Assembly: GCF_006376615.1 (NCBI RefSeq)
Contig: NZ_VEXQ01000011.1
Coordinates: 89,977 to 153,976, forward strand
Direction of reading: 5' to 3'
From: Buttiauxella sp. B2
GTDB taxonomy: Bacteria > Pseudomonadota > Gammaproteobacteria > Enterobacterales > Enterobacteriaceae
DNA length: 64,000 nt
Part shown: positions 47,414 to 60,445 of the stretch, in pieces
How the letters are laid out: each line of letters opens with the position of its first letter
Position numbering within the stretch: position 1 is the first letter of the stretch
The notes under the pieces: model-generated
The model's database searches: none
What the model was told of the DNA's origin: nothing
The model's input: the letters and a program-made list of their open reading frames with translations, nothing else
Position numbers and translations under genes: made by a program

Positions 47414-49867
47414 TTAGCTCGGCTGCTTCTTCGCCGCGCGCTTGGCTTTCGTGGCTGCCGCTATTTTACGCGTTTTATCAGAAGGAGTTTTTGCTTTCTT
47501 CTCTTTCTTCTCAGTCTTATCGACTTTCGCTTTCTTAGGCTTTGCAGGCCCTTTCTCTTTACGGAAAGTGCTGTCTTGCTCGAAGTTTACGCGTTTGCCG
47601 CCTTGACGGCGTTTTGGTCCGTTGCCGTTTGCGCCTTTTTTAGCTCTGTCTTTTTCAGTTTTCCCGGCACCGCGAGGTACACGAGTACTTGAAAGCAAAG
47701 CAAAATCAATCTTGCGCTCGTCCATGTGGACCGCTTCTACGCGCACTTCTACGCGGTCACCCAAACGATAAGTTTGTCCACCGGATTCACCAATCAGGCG
47801 TTGTCCAACCTGGTCGAAACGGTAGTAGTCGTTATCAAGTGTTGAAACGTGTACCAGACCGTCAATAAACAGATCATCAAGGCGCACAAAGAAGCCGAAT
47901 CCAGTAACGCTTGCGATGATCCCGGTAAAGGTCTGGCCAACCTGATCCTGCATAAAGTCACATTTCAGCCAGTCAGCAACATCACGCGTTGCTTCATCGG
48001 CACGGCGTTCAGCCATGGAACAATGCTGACCAAGTTGCAGCATCTCTTCCATGTTGTAGTGCCAACCACCAGATTCGGTGCTACTGCCTGTATGGCCCTG
48101 CTCTTTCGCCAGCAGATATTTAATCGCACGGTGCAGCAACAAATCTGGGTAGCGACGAATCGGCGAGGTAAAGTGCGCATAAGATTGCAACGCAAGACCA
48201 AAGTGACCACGGTTTTCTGGATCGTAAACCGCCTGTTTCATGGATCGCAGCAACATGGTTTGCAGCATTTCATGATCCGGACGATCGGCGATAGAGTTCA
48301 GTAGCTCTGCATAATCACGTGGTTCTGGCTTCTGCCCGCCTGGCAGTTCCAGACCCAACTCAGCCAGCACAGAACGGAACGCGGTGATCGCGTCGTTGCT
48401 TGGACGATCGTGATCACGGAACAGTGACGGTTCATTATGTTTTTCAACAAAGCGAGCCGCTGAGATATTCGCGAGGATCATGCACTCTTCGATGAGCTTG
48501 TGCGCATCGTTACGCACGGTTTGCTCAACGCGCTCAATGCGACGTTCAGCGTTGAAGATAAACTTCGCTTCTTCGCTTTCGAAAGAGATACCGCCACGCT
48601 GAGCACGGGAAACATCCAGCACTTTATACAGGTTATGCAGCTCTTCGATGTGATTAACCAGCGGTGCATACTGCTCACGCAGTTCCTGATCGCCCTGCAA
48701 CATATGCCACACTTTGGTGTAGGTCAGGCGTGCATGAGAGCTCATAACTGCTTCGTAGAATTTCGAGCCAGTCAGGCGACCTGTCGAGGAGATGGTCATT
48801 TCGCAAACCATACACAGACGGTCAACCTGTGGATTCAGTGAGCACAAACCGTTGGACAGCACTTCCGGCAGCATTGGGATAACCTGCGACGGGAAGTAAA
48901 CTGACGTGCCGCGGTTGCGAGCTTCATTGTCTAACGCTGTTGGTGGACGAACGTAGTAACTTACGTCAGCAATCGCAACCCACAAGCGCCAACCGCCGCC
49001 ACGTTTCTTCTCACAGAATACGGCATCATCAAAGTCACGCGCGTCTTCACCATCGATGGTGACAAGCGGCAGATCGCGCAGATCCACGCGGCCCACTTTA
49101 GCTTCTTCCGGCACTTCTTCTTTAAGCTTAGCCACTTGAGCTTCTACTTCTGGTGGCCAGACGTATGGGATTTCATGAGTGCGCAGTGCCATATCAACAG
49201 CCATGCCAGTACCCATATTATCGCCCAAGACTTCGACAATTTTACCCACGGCTTTGGTGCGACGAGTTGGACGCTGAGTGAGTTCTACCACCACCACAAA
49301 GCCCATGCGTGCACCCATCAACTCTTCTGGTGGGATAAGAATATCAAAGCTTAAACGGCTGTCGTCTGGTACCACAAAACCAATGCCTGCATCGGTAAAG
49401 TAGCGACCAACGATTTGCCCGGTTCTTGGCTCCAGTACGCGCACAATACGCGCTTCACGACGGCCTTTACGGTCGGCACCCAGCGGCTGCGCCAGTACGA
49501 TATCGCCGTGCATGCACATTTTCATCTGCTCAGATGAAAGGTAGAGATCGTCTTTACGACCTTCTACACGCAAGAAACCAAAACCATCGCGATGGCCAAT
49601 GACTTTGCCTTTTAGCAAATCAAGACGTTCTGGCAGGGCGTAACACTGGCGGCGGGTAAAGACCAACTGTCCATCGCGTTCCATGGCTCGCAGACGGCGA
49701 CGTAGCGCTTCAAGTTGCTCTTCACCAGTAATATTGAGTTCTTCAGCCAGCTCGTCACGATTAGCTGGTTTTTCACGTTTGGAGAGATGAGCGATTATAA
49801 ATTCCCGGCTTGGAATCGGGTTTTCGTATTTTTCGGCTTCTCGTTCCTGAAAAGGATCTTTTGACAT
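47414..49867 (-). CDS. rnr: Exoribonuclease R
   Basis: RNase R is a 3'-5' exoribonuclease of the RNB family that degrades structured RNA and takes part in rRNA and tmRNA quality control. The 817 residues show an N-terminal helix-turn-helix, two cold-shock domains, the RNB active site [12 protein letters not shown] (about 275-285), an S1 domain ([19 protein letters not shown]), and a Lys-rich C-terminal tail with the run [12 protein letters not shown]. It follows nsrR, as in E. coli. Confidence 0.98.
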   Translation of the reverse strand: MSKDPFQEREAEKYENPIPSREFIIAHLSKREKPANRDELAEELNITGEEQLEALRRRLRAMERDGQLVFTRRQCYALPERLDLLKGKVIGHRDGFGFLRVEGRKDDLYLSSEQMKMCMHGDIVLAQPLGADRKGRREARIVRVLEPRTGQIVGRYFTDAGIGFVVPDDSRLSFDILIPPEELMGARMGFVVVVELTQRPTRRTKAVGKIVEVLGDNMGTGMAVDMALRTHEIPYVWPPEVEAQVAKLKEEVPEEAKVGRVDLRDLPLVTIDGEDARDFDDAVFCEKKRGGGWRLWVAIADVSYYVRPPTALDNEARNRGTSVYFPSQVIPMLPEVLSNGLCSLNPQVDRLCMVCEMTISSTGRLTGSKFYEAVMSSHARLTYTKVWHMLQGDQELREQYAPLVNHIEELHNLYKVLDVSRAQRGGISFESEEAKFIFNAERRIERVEQTVRNDAHKLIEECMILANISAARFVEKHNEPSLFRDHDRPSNDAITAFRSVLAELGLELPGGQKPEPRDYAELLNSIADRPDHEMLQTMLLRSMKQAVYDPENRGHFGLALQSYAHFTSPIRRYPDLLLHRAIKYLLAKEQGHTGSSTESGGWHYNMEEMLQLGQHCSMAERRADEATRDVADWLKCDFMQDQVGQTFTGIIASVTGFGFFVRLDDLFIDGLVHVSTLDNDYYRFDQVGQRLIGESGGQTYRLGDRVEVRVEAVHMDERKIDFALLSSTRVPRGAGKTEKDRAKKGANGNGPKRRQGGKRVNFEQDSTFRKEKGPAKPKKAKVDKTEKKEKKAKTPSDKTRKIAAATKAKRAAKKQPS

Positions 49868-49906
49868 TGCGGTTCCTCCGTTGTCATCTGCTGAGGAAAT
49901 TGTGAT

Positions 49907-50332
49907 TTATTCCACCAGCAATAATTTGTATAGCGGTTGGTTTTGATCCACCAAATCGGCCAGCGTGTGCTTGTCAAGCTCTGTTAGAAAGCTTTGCACC
50001 GCCTGGGCCAGCGCCTGCTTTAGGCGACATGCGGGGGTGATATGACAAAACTCACTGCTACAGTTCACCAAAGATAGCGGTTCCAGCTCACGCACCACGT
50101 CACCTACACGAATTGTTTGCGCAGGTTTTCCGAGGCGAATGCCACCGTTTTTGCCGCGCACTGCTGTTACATAGCCCGCGCGACTGAGTTGATTGATGAT
50201 TTTCACCATGTGATTACGTGATACTCCGTACACTTCTGTTACCTCAGAAATGCTCGTCATTTTGCCTTCTGGCAAAGACGCCATGTAAATCAAAGCACGT
50301 AAACCGTAATCAGTAAAACTCGTTAACTGCAC
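49907..50332 (-). CDS. nsrR: Nitric-oxide-sensing repressor NsrR
   Basis: NsrR is an Rrf2-family repressor that senses nitric oxide through an iron-sulfur cluster. The three cluster cysteines are present in [13 protein letters not shown]. The GTG at 50332 is the likely start: GAGGTTGAT precedes it, and the product is then 141 residues as in E. coli; an upstream ATG adds 13 residues. The helix-turn-helix lies in [24 protein letters not shown] matching operator is found before ytfE at 36863. Confidence 0.97.
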   Translation of the reverse strand: MQLTSFTDYGLRALIYMASLPEGKMTSISEVTEVYGVSRNHMVKIINQLSRAGYVTAVRGKNGGIRLGKPAQTIRVGDVVRELEPLSLVNCSSEFCHITPACRLKQALAQAVQSFLTELDKHTLADLVDQNQPLYKLLLVE

Positions 50333-50493
50333 ATCAACCTCTTGGGTGGGAGGGGAAACGCTGATCGCCATCAGGGCGATATATTGATGATAAACCAGCC
50401 ATAAGGTTGCCAGCTAATTTATTTAACGGGGAAGGTGGATAAAACGACAGGGGAAAACAATAAGGGGCGTGCCAGGCACACCCCATTACATGA

Positions 50494-51795
<1,302 letters not shown>

Positions 51796-51800
51796 TCAAA

Positions 51801-51814
51801 ATCACCGTTTGCTT
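51801..51814 (-). promoter_or_regulatory. Candidate PurR site in the purA leader
   Basis: On the minus strand AAGCAAACGGTGAT lies 8 bases before the purA start. The left half matches the PurR consensus ACGCAAACGTTTGCGT; the right half does not. E. coli purA is a weak PurR target with leader sites. Confidence 0.4.
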
Positions 51815-51894
51815 AAAAAAGGATTCTACCATCGGTTTCTCCGATGATCAGCCCTTTTAGTATACAAAATGGTAATCATCTACCTCAATGCAGC

Positions 51895-52092
51895 TCAACC
51901 GCCGCTTCGACTCAACATGTAGTAGATAACGATGCCAGCAACCACTAGACCACCACCAAAACGGCGCAGTGTATTATCCGGAAGCTGAATTAAAGCTGCA
52001 ATCATACGGCGCCACATGCGTGGATAAAGCATAGGCCCGAGTCCTTCGAGCACTAATACCAACGCTAATGCTATCCAGATAGTCGAATTCAT
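51895..52092 (-). CDS. yjeT: Small inner-membrane protein YjeT (DUF2065)
   Basis: This 65-residue protein has two predicted membrane helices (about 3-20 and 43-60) separated by a basic loop with YPRMWRRM and LPDNTLRRFGGGL. It belongs to DUF2065; function is unknown. The ATG at 52092 has GAGGGA upstream and gives the E. coli length. It lies between hflC and purA, a linkage conserved in enterobacteria. Confidence 0.93.
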   Translation of the reverse strand: MNSTIWIALALVLVLEGLGPMLYPRMWRRMIAALIQLPDNTLRRFGGGLVVAGIVIYYMLSRSGG

Positions 52093-52110
52093 AATTCCCT
52101 CAAACACCAA

Positions 52111-52139
52111 TAAAAAAAGAGCCGGTTATACCGGCTCTT
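52111..52139 (-). terminator. hflC terminator
   Basis: AAGAGCCGG / CCGGCTCTT with a five-base loop is followed by seven T residues on the minus strand, 16 bases after the hflC stop. Confidence 0.88.
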
Positions 52140-52155
52140 GAGTCACTCGCGAATA

Positions 52156-53160
52156 TTAACGTGAACTGTTCGCAGGTGTTTTCATGTAGCGGAAGAAATC
52201 ATTTTCCGGGCTTAACACCATGACATCCTGGCCAGACTGGAAGCTTGCTTCATAAGCGCGCAGGCTACGAATAAAGGCATAGAAATCTGGGTCCTGGCTG
52301 AATGCGTCAGCAAACAGTTTGGCAGCTTCTGCATCACCTTCACCACGGCTAATACGGCCCTGACGTTCGGCTTCAGCCAATGTACGAGTCACTTCGTAGT
52401 CGGCGGTAGCACGCAGCTTTTCAGCTTCTTCCTGACCTTGTGAACGGTGGCGACGAGCAACGGCTTCACGCTCCGCACGCATACGGTTATAGATGGCTTC
52501 AGAAACTTCTGCTGGCAGGTTGATTTGCTTGATACGCACATCGACCACTTCAATACCCAGCGCTGCCATACTGTTCGGGTTAACCACTGGCACTTTACCT
52601 TTGGTTTCCGCCGTTACACGCGCAGCAGCTGAGGCAATCGCATCATCCGCAGCAGGCGTTGATACTTCATCATCAGTGCCCGCAGAACCAGAGTTCAGTG
52701 CATCACGTACATCCAGAGTCAGACGACCACGGGAATCGGTCACGATGTCTTTAACATCAAGACGACCAATTTCAGAACGCAGACGGTCACTGAATTTACG
52801 TTTTAACAGCACTTCAGCCTGGGAAACATCACCACCACCGGTTGCCAGGTAGTAGCGGCTGAAGTCACTGATACGCCATTTGATATAGGAATCAACGATC
52901 AGGTCTTTCTTCTCTTTAGTTACAAAGCGATCAGCCTGGTTGTCCATGGTCTGAATACGCGCATCAAGGGTTTTAACCGACTCGATAAACGGTACTTTGA
53001 AATGCAAACCTGGCTCGTAGACCACAGGCTTGTTTTCATCATCACGCAGCACTTTACCAAAGCGTAACGTAATTCCACGCTCGCCTTCCTGTACCACGAA
53101 GACCGAGGTAAACAGCACCACCAGCACGATGATAATTAATGCAATGACTGACTTACGCAT
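52156..53160 (-). CDS. hflC: FtsH protease modulator HflC
   Basis: HflC and HflK form a large membrane-anchored cage around the FtsH protease and limit its action. The 334 residues include one membrane helix (about 5-21), an SPFH domain (VVQEGERGITLRFGKV onward), and a C-terminal coiled coil rich in RAEREAVARRHRSQGQEEAEK-type sequence. It starts three bases after hflK. It serves here as a reference for the divergent SPFH proteins at 24-26 kb. Confidence 0.98.
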   Translation of the reverse strand: MRKSVIALIIIVLVVLFTSVFVVQEGERGITLRFGKVLRDDENKPVVYEPGLHFKVPFIESVKTLDARIQTMDNQADRFVTKEKKDLIVDSYIKWRISDFSRYYLATGGGDVSQAEVLLKRKFSDRLRSEIGRLDVKDIVTDSRGRLTLDVRDALNSGSAGTDDEVSTPAADDAIASAAARVTAETKGKVPVVNPNSMAALGIEVVDVRIKQINLPAEVSEAIYNRMRAEREAVARRHRSQGQEEAEKLRATADYEVTRTLAEAERQGRISRGEGDAEAAKLFADAFSQDPDFYAFIRSLRAYEASFQSGQDVMVLSPENDFFRYMKTPANSSR

Positions 53161-53162
53161 CG

Positions 53163-54428
53163 TTATTCACTCCCTACGCGCTGGTTATCAGTGCGCTGCG
53201 CATTCACGCGGCGCTGGTCCATGATATCGCCCTGACTTGAAGAGGACGATGTGCTGGCGCTACCACTGCTTGAGCTAGATGCCGGAGGCAGACGCAACAA
53301 GTTGTTCGCCCCACTGCTGTCACTCTTTGCCGCAGGCTGTGAGCCACCTTTAAGCATCTGATCCAGAGGCAGAACCATCAGGTTGCCACCTTTGTCGTTA
53401 ACCAAAACTTTACGGGTATGGCTAAGCACTTTTTCCATCGTTTCGATATACAGACGCTCACGGGTAATTTCCGGTGCAGCTTTGTATTCCGGCAACAACT
53501 TAGCAAAGCGAGCGACTTCACCCTGCGCTTCTAACACCGTCTGTGTTTTATAAGCGCGAGCTTCTTCGAGAATACGCTGCGCCTGGCCGTTAGCACGCGG
53601 CTGAACTTCGTTGGTGTACGCTTCTGCTTCACGGATGTATTGCTGTTCGTTTTCACGCGCGGAAATCGCATCATCAAATGCGGCTTTCACCTCTTCCGGC
53701 GGACGAGCAGCCTGGAAGTTGACGTCCAGCAAGGTGATACCCATGTTGTATGGACGAATGGTTTCTTCCAGTTCACGCTGAGTATCATTACGAATAATGG
53801 TACGACCCTCGGTGAGGATCTTGTCCATGGTATATTTACCAATAACACCACGCAGTGCGCTGTCAGTTGCCTGACGCAGGCTATCGTCTGCGCTGGTTAC
53901 GCTAAACAGGTAACGGCGCGGATCGGTAACGCGATACTGCACGTTCATTTCGACGCGAACCACGTTCTCGTCGGAAGTCAGCATCACACCTGACGCTGCC
54001 AATTCACGTACTGCTTCAACGTTTACCGCTCTGACTTTATCAATAAATGTCGGTTTCCAGTTCAGGCCCGGCTCAACCAAATGGCTGAATTGGCCAAAAC
54101 GCGTTACGACACCACGTTCAGCTTCTTTAATGGTATAGAACCCGGTTGCAGCCCAAATAACGACGGCGACAGCGGCAACGATGCCGATCATGCGACCACC
54201 AATGTGGGGACGTGGAAGCTGTGAAGAACCGCCACCAGAACTACCGCCACCACCACTTTTCCCGCCGCCCAAGCCACCGAGTTTTTTGCTTAACTTCCGG
54301 AAGATATCATCCAGATCAGGTGGCCCCTGATCCCGCCCTCCTTTGTTACCCCCAGAGTCGCCGCCAGGTTTGCTGCTTCCCCACGGGTCGCGGTCCTGTC
54401 CGTTATTACCGGGCTGATTCCACGCCAT
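53163..54428 (-). CDS. hflK: FtsH protease modulator HflK
   Basis: HflK is the partner of HflC. The 421 residues show a Gly/Pro-rich cytoplasmic N-terminus (about 1-75, with runs of GGG and SGGG), one membrane helix (about 80-98), an SPFH domain starting IKEAERGVVTRFGQF, a coiled coil, and a Ser-rich C-terminus. It lies in hfq-hflX-hflK-hflC, as in E. coli. Confidence 0.98.
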   Translation of the reverse strand: MAWNQPGNNGQDRDPWGSSKPGGDSGGNKGGRDQGPPDLDDIFRKLSKKLGGLGGGKSGGGGSSGGGSSQLPRPHIGGRMIGIVAAVAVVIWAATGFYTIKEAERGVVTRFGQFSHLVEPGLNWKPTFIDKVRAVNVEAVRELAASGVMLTSDENVVRVEMNVQYRVTDPRRYLFSVTSADDSLRQATDSALRGVIGKYTMDKILTEGRTIIRNDTQRELEETIRPYNMGITLLDVNFQAARPPEEVKAAFDDAISARENEQQYIREAEAYTNEVQPRANGQAQRILEEARAYKTQTVLEAQGEVARFAKLLPEYKAAPEITRERLYIETMEKVLSHTRKVLVNDKGGNLMVLPLDQMLKGGSQPAAKSDSSGANNLLRLPPASSSSSGSASTSSSSSQGDIMDQRRVNAQRTDNQRVGSE

Positions 54429-54502
54429 GTTTATGCTCCATATTTGTTGTGCGGTGATATCCCCCGAAGGGGAAAAAGTCTTCAGGACATTCCCTTGACT
54501 TG

Positions 54503-55783
54503 CTAGACAATGTAGTCAGCGAGTGCCGGTTCTTGTTTACAGAGGCGACGCCAGTCAACAATAGGCATACGAATTTGTAAGCCAACACTGCCGTCTTCCT
54601 CCATCCACTCTTTTTCTATTGCCTGAAGCTGATAAAAACGGCTCCGCAGTCGTCCTGCCTGGGGGGGTAAGCACAACGTATGCTGTGCAATTTCACCAGA
54701 TAGACGCTCTGTTAAAGCCTGGAAAAGCAGTGGAACACCGTCACCGGTCTGGGCAGAAAGCCAGACCCGTATCGGCATATTTTCATCATCTCTGTCGATA
54801 CGCGGAACAAAATCATCCAGCATATCTATCTTATTCATCACCAGCAGCGTAGGGATTTCATCGGCCTCAATCTCTTCGAGAACGGTATCTACCGCGGCAA
54901 TGTTCTCCTCAATCCTGAGGTCGCTTGCATCAATGACATGGAGTAATAATGTCGCTTGGCGAGTTTCCTGCAAGGTCGCTTTAAACGCCGCCACTAAATC
55001 ATGTGGCAGGTGACGAATAAAACCTACTGTGTCCGCAAGGATTGTTTCGCCCACATCCACGACGTTAATACGACGCAGTGTTGGGTCTAACGTTGCGAAC
55101 AACTTATCTGCGGCATAAACATCTGCCGCTGTTATCTGATTAAATAGGGTGGATTTGCCGGCGTTGGTGTAGCCCACCAGAGAAACGGTTGGGATATCAG
55201 CCTTGGCACGCGACCTTCGGCCTTGCTCACGCTGTTTTTCGACTCGTTCTAAGCGACCAAGGATCTGCATAATCCGATTGCGTAGTAAACGGCGGTCGGT
55301 TTCAAGCTGAGTTTCCCCAGGGCCTCGTGAACCTATCCCCCCTCCCTGACGCTCAAGGTGGGTCCAGCCGCGCACAAGGCGAGTTGCCATGTGACGTAAC
55401 TGAGCCAGTTCAACCTGCAACTTACCCTCATGGGTACGCGCACGTTGAGCAAAAATATCTAAAATCAGGCCGGTTCTGTCGACGACACGACATTCACACA
55501 GCGCTTCGAGGTTACGCTCCTGAGCTGGAGACAACGCATGATCAAATAAAACGACCGATGCCCCAGTGGCTTTCACTGCATCGGCAATTTCAATTGCCTT
55601 ACCTTCACCAACAAAATACTTCGGGTGAGGAGCTTTACGGCTACCAGTAACCACCTGCAATGCTTCGACACCGGCTGAAGAGACCAGAGATTCAAACTCC
55701 TCTAGATCTTCCATGTCTTTGTCTTGCGAAAAATAGATGTGTACTAGCACCGCCTGCTCACCGGCATCATAACGGTCAAACAA
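54503..55783 (-). CDS. hflX: Ribosome-associated GTPase HflX
   Basis: HflX is a GTPase that splits stalled or stressed 70S ribosomes. The 426 residues contain an N-terminal HflX domain with HPKYFVGEGKAIEI, a Gly-rich linker (RQGGGIGSRGPGETQLE), the G1 loop GYTNAGKST, the G3 region DTVGFIRHLP and the G4 motif NKID. It lies between hfq and hflK. Confidence 0.98.
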   Translation of the reverse strand: MFDRYDAGEQAVLVHIYFSQDKDMEDLEEFESLVSSAGVEALQVVTGSRKAPHPKYFVGEGKAIEIADAVKATGASVVLFDHALSPAQERNLEALCECRVVDRTGLILDIFAQRARTHEGKLQVELAQLRHMATRLVRGWTHLERQGGGIGSRGPGETQLETDRRLLRNRIMQILGRLERVEKQREQGRRSRAKADIPTVSLVGYTNAGKSTLFNQITAADVYAADKLFATLDPTLRRINVVDVGETILADTVGFIRHLPHDLVAAFKATLQETRQATLLLHVIDASDLRIEENIAAVDTVLEEIEADEIPTLLVMNKIDMLDDFVPRIDRDDENMPIRVWLSAQTGDGVPLLFQALTERLSGEIAQHTLCLPPQAGRLRSRFYQLQAIEKEWMEEDGSVGLQIRMPIVDWRRLCKQEPALADYIV

Positions 55784-55808
55784 GCGTATAACCTCTCAAA
55801 AAGACCAG

Positions 55809-55836
55809 CGGGGAACCCATCATCCCTGGTTCCCCG
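55809..55836 (-). terminator. Hairpin between hfq and hflX
   Basis: CGGGGAACC / GGTTCCCCG with a 10-base loop is followed by TCTTTTT on the minus strand. It probably reduces read-through from hfq into hflX, rather than ending all transcription. Confidence 0.6.
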
Positions 55837-55859
55837 GCTTGGAAAAACAACGTTACGCC

Positions 55860-56168
55860 TTATTCAGCGTCTTCGTTATCTTGTTGTGGCGCAGAACCTT
55901 GCGCACTTCCACCATGGTGGTAGCTGCCAGAACCGCTAGTACCGGTGTTATTGCTGTGATGAGATACCGGACGTGACGGAACAACAGTTGAAATCGCGTG
56001 CTTATAGACCATCTGGCTAACTGTGTTTTTCAACAGGATCACAAACTGATCAAAAGACTCAATCTGACCTTGCAGCTTAATACCATTCACCAAATAAATA
56101 GAAACTGGAACACGTTCGCGACGCAGTGCGTTCAAGAACGGATCTTGTAATGATTGCCCCTTAGCCAT
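55860..56168 (-). CDS. hfq: RNA chaperone Hfq
   Basis: Hfq is the hexameric Sm-like protein that pairs small RNAs with mRNAs. The 102 residues start [20 protein letters not shown], with Sm1/Sm2 motifs ([37 protein letters not shown]). The C-terminal tail is flexible, with SHHSNN and YHHGG and an acidic end DNEDAE. It is downstream of miaA. Confidence 0.98.
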   Translation of the reverse strand: MAKGQSLQDPFLNALRRERVPVSIYLVNGIKLQGQIESFDQFVILLKNTVSQMVYKHAISTVVPSRPVSHHSNNTGTSGSGSYHHGGSAQGSAPQQDNEDAE

Positions 56169-56270
56169 TCTATCTTTTCCTTATATGCTTGTTGTTTGTA
56201 ACTCAAGAGCCCTGAGGCTCTGAAAAACTGCGTAAAATATTGCGCACCATAACGATTCAATTGTACACAT

Positions 56271-57218
56271 TCATTGATGCTTCGCACTAACTACCTGTAC
56301 TACATCGTTGTAAGATTGAGACGGATTCTCACTGTCTAGCCAGTGAACACCTTCCCAACCTCGCAACCAGGTCATCTGTCGCTTAGCCAATTGTCTCGTC
56401 GCGCAAATACCACGATAAACCATTTCATCATGTGAAATTTCACCTGCCAGATAAGACCACATCTGCCGGTAACCCACACAACGAATGGAAGGCATGTCCG
56501 TATGCAAATCACCACGGGCAAAAAGAGCCCGTACTTCAGCTTCAAATCCGGAAGCTAACATCTGATGAAAACGCTGCTCAATTCGTTGATGGAGCAGTTC
56601 ACGGCTCGCCGGGGCGATGGCGAACTGATGCACCTGGTACGGCAGAGCTTCTCCTGACGTTTGCGTCAGTTCCGTTAAAGTTTTACCCGAAATGAAAAAA
56701 ACTTCCAGTGCGCGGGAAAGCCTTTGCGGATCATTTGGATGAATACGTGCCGCGGCCACAGGATCTATCTGTGCTAACTCGCTGTGCAACGCCTCCCATC
56801 CCTGCTCTGCTGCCTGTTTTTCTATCCGTTCCCGAACTTCCGGGTCGGCAGATGGCAACGGTGACAAACCTTCTAACAATGCCTTGAAGTAGAGCATAGT
56901 TCCCCCGACTAACAAGGGGATACGCCCGGCTGCAGTTATTTCTGCCATTTCAGCCAACGCGTCACGCCGGAAATCTGCGGCGGAATAAGCCTGTGCCGGG
57001 TCGAGGATATCAAGTAACCGGTGCGGAGCCTGGGCCAGTTCTTGCGCCGTTGGCTTCGCAGTACCAATGTCCATCCCTTGATAGATAAGGGCCGAATCGA
57101 CGCTTATCAACTCTACCGGCAACGTTTTACGCAAATTAATGGCTAACGCTGTCTTACCTGAGGCTGTTGGCCCCATCAGAAAAATTGCCTGTGGTAGGCT
57201 TTGCTTAACTTCAGTCAT
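56271..57218 (-). CDS. miaA: tRNA dimethylallyltransferase MiaA
   Basis: MiaA adds a dimethylallyl group to A37 of tRNAs reading UNN codons. The 315 residues contain the P-loop [11 protein letters not shown], the catalytic Asp region [35 protein letters not shown] and the tRNA-binding swinging domain. The start overlaps the mutL stop by 8 bases (ATGACTGA), so translation is probably coupled. Confidence 0.98.
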   Translation of the reverse strand: MTEVKQSLPQAIFLMGPTASGKTALAINLRKTLPVELISVDSALIYQGMDIGTAKPTAQELAQAPHRLLDILDPAQAYSAADFRRDALAEMAEITAAGRIPLLVGGTMLYFKALLEGLSPLPSADPEVRERIEKQAAEQGWEALHSELAQIDPVAAARIHPNDPQRLSRALEVFFISGKTLTELTQTSGEALPYQVHQFAIAPASRELLHQRIEQRFHQMLASGFEAEVRALFARGDLHTDMPSIRCVGYRQMWSYLAGEISHDEMVYRGICATRQLAKRQMTWLRGWEGVHWLDSENPSQSYNDVVQVVSAKHQ

Positions 57219-59094
57219 GTTTCAGGGCGTTCATCGCCAATTGTAGATCAACAGGTTGTAACAAACCGCCAGGTGGTGATTTCACCAGTTGCGGACAAAG
57301 GCGCTCTACATCAGCCAGCAAGGCAATTGCCTGCGACTGATTCCATTGCTCATGCTCACCGTCCATTTGACGAGCAAACCATTGAGCAATTTGAGTGACG
57401 TTAACCTCTGTCTGTTGCGCCAAGTATCCTGGCAGTTCGTGAATCAAGATTTGTAAATTTTGTTTACGCAAAGGTAAAGGTACCGCGCGAATTGTTATCT
57501 GACGCGACTCTGCAATGAATTCAATCCCCATTTCCAATAATAGTGGTTGAAAATGAACCAACACGTCTTGTTCTTCTTTGGTTACTTTTAAACGCACAGG
57601 GATCAACAACGGTTGCGCACGTACCCCATCGGTACCTGGCACTAATTGCGTCAATCTCAGCCAACGTTCTGCTACGGTCAAAGAAAGCACCATAATTTTC
57701 CCATCACGTTCCAGTAAGGCAACATCAGGTTGGAGGATAGTCAGAACGCGGCCAAAACTCTGCGAGTGTGCGCTCAATGCTTCCTGAGTTTCCGGCTCTG
57801 CAACACTATTGGTCGCTTTTTCCGTGGCAGTTGGTGTATTCAGCAATTCACGATAAAGCATGCCTTCTTTCTTCTGGAAACCCGGAGCGGCATGGGGCCA
57901 CAAAGGCGGGCTGCTTTTACCCACGCTGCCACCGCTACTTTCGCTCGTATTTACCACAGCGCTACGTGGCGATGGCTCGCGAGATGAAGAAGCAGGTGTC
58001 GCAAACTGATTACGACCTGACGCAATGCGGTTTTCCGGCTGCCAGCGCTGTTGCGGTTCTTCCGCCGTTTCTTCCAACGGCAAACGATTTTCTGTTTGCT
58101 GCTGCAACACGCTTGCCACGCCCTGGTAGATAAAATCATGCACCAGGCGCGATTGATGAAAACGCACTTCATGTTTGGCCGGATGCACATTCACATCCAC
58201 CTGGTGCGGATCGATTTCAAGGTAGAGCACAAATGCTGGTTGTTGATCGACACCGAGTTTATCTTCGCACGCCTGGCGAATCGCGTGGTTAATCAATCGG
58301 TCACGCATCATACGCCCGTTGACATAACAATACTGAATTTCAGCCAATGCCGAAGTCGTTGCGGACGGCTCAGCAACCCAGCCCTGTAACGCCAGATCGC
58401 CGTGTTGCCATTCAATTGCCAGAGCTTGTTCGAGGAACTGCGAACCACAAATTGCGCCAAGACGGCGTTCCCGTGGCGCGCCTTCAGCGACCGCACGATA
58501 CTGGCGTACAACTTTTCCGTTATGCGTCAGATTGATAGACACATCGAAGCGCGCCAACGCAATACGCCTGACGATTTCATCAATGTGGTTGAATTCGGTT
58601 TTCTCAGTGCGCATGAATTTGCGCCGAGCGGGTGTGTTGTAGAACAAATCCAACACTTCAAGCGTCGTTCCAACAGGATGAGCTGCGGGTTTCACTGTGA
58701 CGTCCTGCTCACGCCCCTCGGCATAAGCCTGCCACGCCTCACTTTGCTCTGCAGTACGCGACGTTAATGTCAGGCGGGCAACCGAGCTAATACTTGCCAG
58801 CGCTTCGCCACGAAAACCGAGGCTAATAATCGCCTCAAGGTCATCAAGCGTGGCGATTTTACTGGTGGCATGACGCGCCAGCGCTAGCGCCAACTCGTCT
58901 TTTTTGATGCCGCAGCCGTTATCCCGGATGCGGATGAGCTTGGCACCACCGCGTTCGATATCAATATCAATACGCGTGGCGCCTGCATCAAGGCTGTTCT
59001 CAACCAGTTCTTTCACCACCGATGCGGGGCGCTCTACCACTTCGCCAGCAGCAATCTGGTTGGCAAGTTGCGGCGGCAGAACCTGAATCGGCAT
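57211..59094 (-). CDS. mutL: DNA mismatch repair protein MutL
   Basis: MutL links mismatch recognition by MutS to MutH and UvrD. The 627 residues include the GHKL ATPase motifs [23 protein letters not shown] and [13 protein letters not shown], a variable Ser/Glu-rich linker (about 340-430), and the C-terminal dimerisation domain. As in other enterobacteria there is no endonuclease motif. It is about 12 residues longer than the E. coli protein, in the linker. Confidence 0.98.
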   Translation of the reverse strand: MPIQVLPPQLANQIAAGEVVERPASVVKELVENSLDAGATRIDIDIERGGAKLIRIRDNGCGIKKDELALALARHATSKIATLDDLEAIISLGFRGEALASISSVARLTLTSRTAEQSEAWQAYAEGREQDVTVKPAAHPVGTTLEVLDLFYNTPARRKFMRTEKTEFNHIDEIVRRIALARFDVSINLTHNGKVVRQYRAVAEGAPRERRLGAICGSQFLEQALAIEWQHGDLALQGWVAEPSATTSALAEIQYCYVNGRMMRDRLINHAIRQACEDKLGVDQQPAFVLYLEIDPHQVDVNVHPAKHEVRFHQSRLVHDFIYQGVASVLQQQTENRLPLEETAEEPQQRWQPENRIASGRNQFATPASSSREPSPRSAVVNTSESSGGSVGKSSPPLWPHAAPGFQKKEGMLYRELLNTPTATEKATNSVAEPETQEALSAHSQSFGRVLTILQPDVALLERDGKIMVLSLTVAERWLRLTQLVPGTDGVRAQPLLIPVRLKVTKEEQDVLVHFQPLLLEMGIEFIAESRQITIRAVPLPLRKQNLQILIHELPGYLAQQTEVNVTQIAQWFARQMDGEHEQWNQSQAIALLADVERLCPQLVKSPPGGLLQPVDLQLAMNALKHD

Positions 59095-59103
59095 GAAATT
59101 TCC

Positions 59104-60432
59104 TTATTGAGTAATCGCAACCTGATCGAGACTCGCACCTTGCGAACGCGCAGTCTGAGCAGTTCCAGGTGCTGATTGTAACGGATGAGACTGGAAATAA
59201 TCCCTCAGCCCCTGATAAATCGCGTGGGCAATTTTCTGCTGATAATCATCGCTATCCAGCAAGAGCTCTTCCGAGTTGTTACTGATAAACCCGGTTTCCA
59301 CCAGAACAGAAGGAATATCAGGTGAACGTAACACGCCCAAACTTGCATGTTCAGGACGACGTTTATGCAATGCACCAACCCGTTGCATTTGGGCCAGCAC
59401 TTTTGTTGCTACATCATACCCGACGCGCTGTGAATGACCGAATTGCAAATCTAGCACTGCCTGGCTGAGATACGGGTCAGCCTGACTATTTGCCAGCACA
59501 TCACCCGCACCGCCCAGTAATTCAGACTGTTTCTCGTGCTGCTCGAGCCAACCCGCCATTTCGCTATTTGCGCGGCGGTTTGACAGCACCCATACCGAAG
59601 CACCGGTTGCATCCCGGTTCGGTGCAGCATCCGCATGAATTGAAACCAGAATACTCGCGTTTTGCTTACGTGCGACGTCTGAACGTCCCATTACCGAGAT
59701 GAAATAGTCACCATCGCGGGTTAGCACACCTTTAAACATCGGGTCGTCATTGAGCAATGAGCGCAATTTACGAGCAATCGAAATGGTGACATTTTTCTCT
59801 TTCGTACCTCCTGGGCCTATCGCACCCGGATCTTGTCCGCCGTGTCCGGCATCAATCGCCACAACCACGGTATCGGATTGCGTCTCGGTATGTTGAGTAC
59901 GCGCAGGATGCATCGCAGTATTTGAGCTTATTGCACCAGTCACTGTTTGCGGATTAAAGGGATTTTTTGCCGGTTCCGTTGAACGGATCACTGGCGGAGC
60001 TTCCACACGTTTAGCCACAACCGGCGGCGGTGGAGGCGGTGGTATATCAGCATTAATGGTAAATACGACTGTGTAGTTAGCACCGTTTTGCTGCTTTACC
60101 GCACGAGTTTTACCAGGCTGCGTGAGATCGACCACCAGACGTAAAGAATCACTGTCTTTCGGTTGTCCGGAACGAATACTTTTCACCAGATTATTGCCGC
60201 TAAAAAGCAGCGGTAATCCTTTGATAACACCCGTTTGTTTAATATCCAGAGCAACGTTTTTCTTGCCATCCTGAGAAAATGCATATTCAGGGTCACCCAT
60301 AAAACTAAAAGTGATTCGTGCCTGAGAATCACCGTTTGACACCTGAATATCCGCTAAACTAGCGGCGCCTGCTTGTGCCGTCAGCATTAGTAAGCACACC
60401 GACATCAACCAACTTCTCACACGATAGATCAT
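59104..60432 (-). CDS. amiB: N-acetylmuramoyl-L-alanine amidase AmiB
   Basis: AmiB is a periplasmic zinc amidase that splits septal peptidoglycan when activated by EnvC. The 442 residues have a signal peptide (about 1-22, ending AGA), an AMIN domain (about 25-120), a linker with six prolines, and the Amidase_3 domain with [20 protein letters not shown] and [10 protein letters not shown]. The start at 60432 has AAGGA upstream; a longer frame overlapping tsaE is rejected. It lacks the LysM repeats of amidases in other bacteria. Confidence 0.97.
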   Translation of the reverse strand: MIYRVRSWLMSVCLLMLTAQAGAASLADIQVSNGDSQARITFSFMGDPEYAFSQDGKKNVALDIKQTGVIKGLPLLFSGNNLVKSIRSGQPKDSDSLRLVVDLTQPGKTRAVKQQNGANYTVVFTINADIPPPPPPPVVAKRVEAPPVIRSTEPAKNPFNPQTVTGAISSNTAMHPARTQHTETQSDTVVVAIDAGHGGQDPGAIGPGGTKEKNVTISIARKLRSLLNDDPMFKGVLTRDGDYFISVMGRSDVARKQNASILVSIHADAAPNRDATGASVWVLSNRRANSEMAGWLEQHEKQSELLGGAGDVLANSQADPYLSQAVLDLQFGHSQRVGYDVATKVLAQMQRVGALHKRRPEHASLGVLRSPDIPSVLVETGFISNNSEELLLDSDDYQQKIAHAIYQGLRDYFQSHPLQSAPGTAQTARSQGASLDQVAITQ

Positions 60433-60445
60433 CCCGTCATCCTTG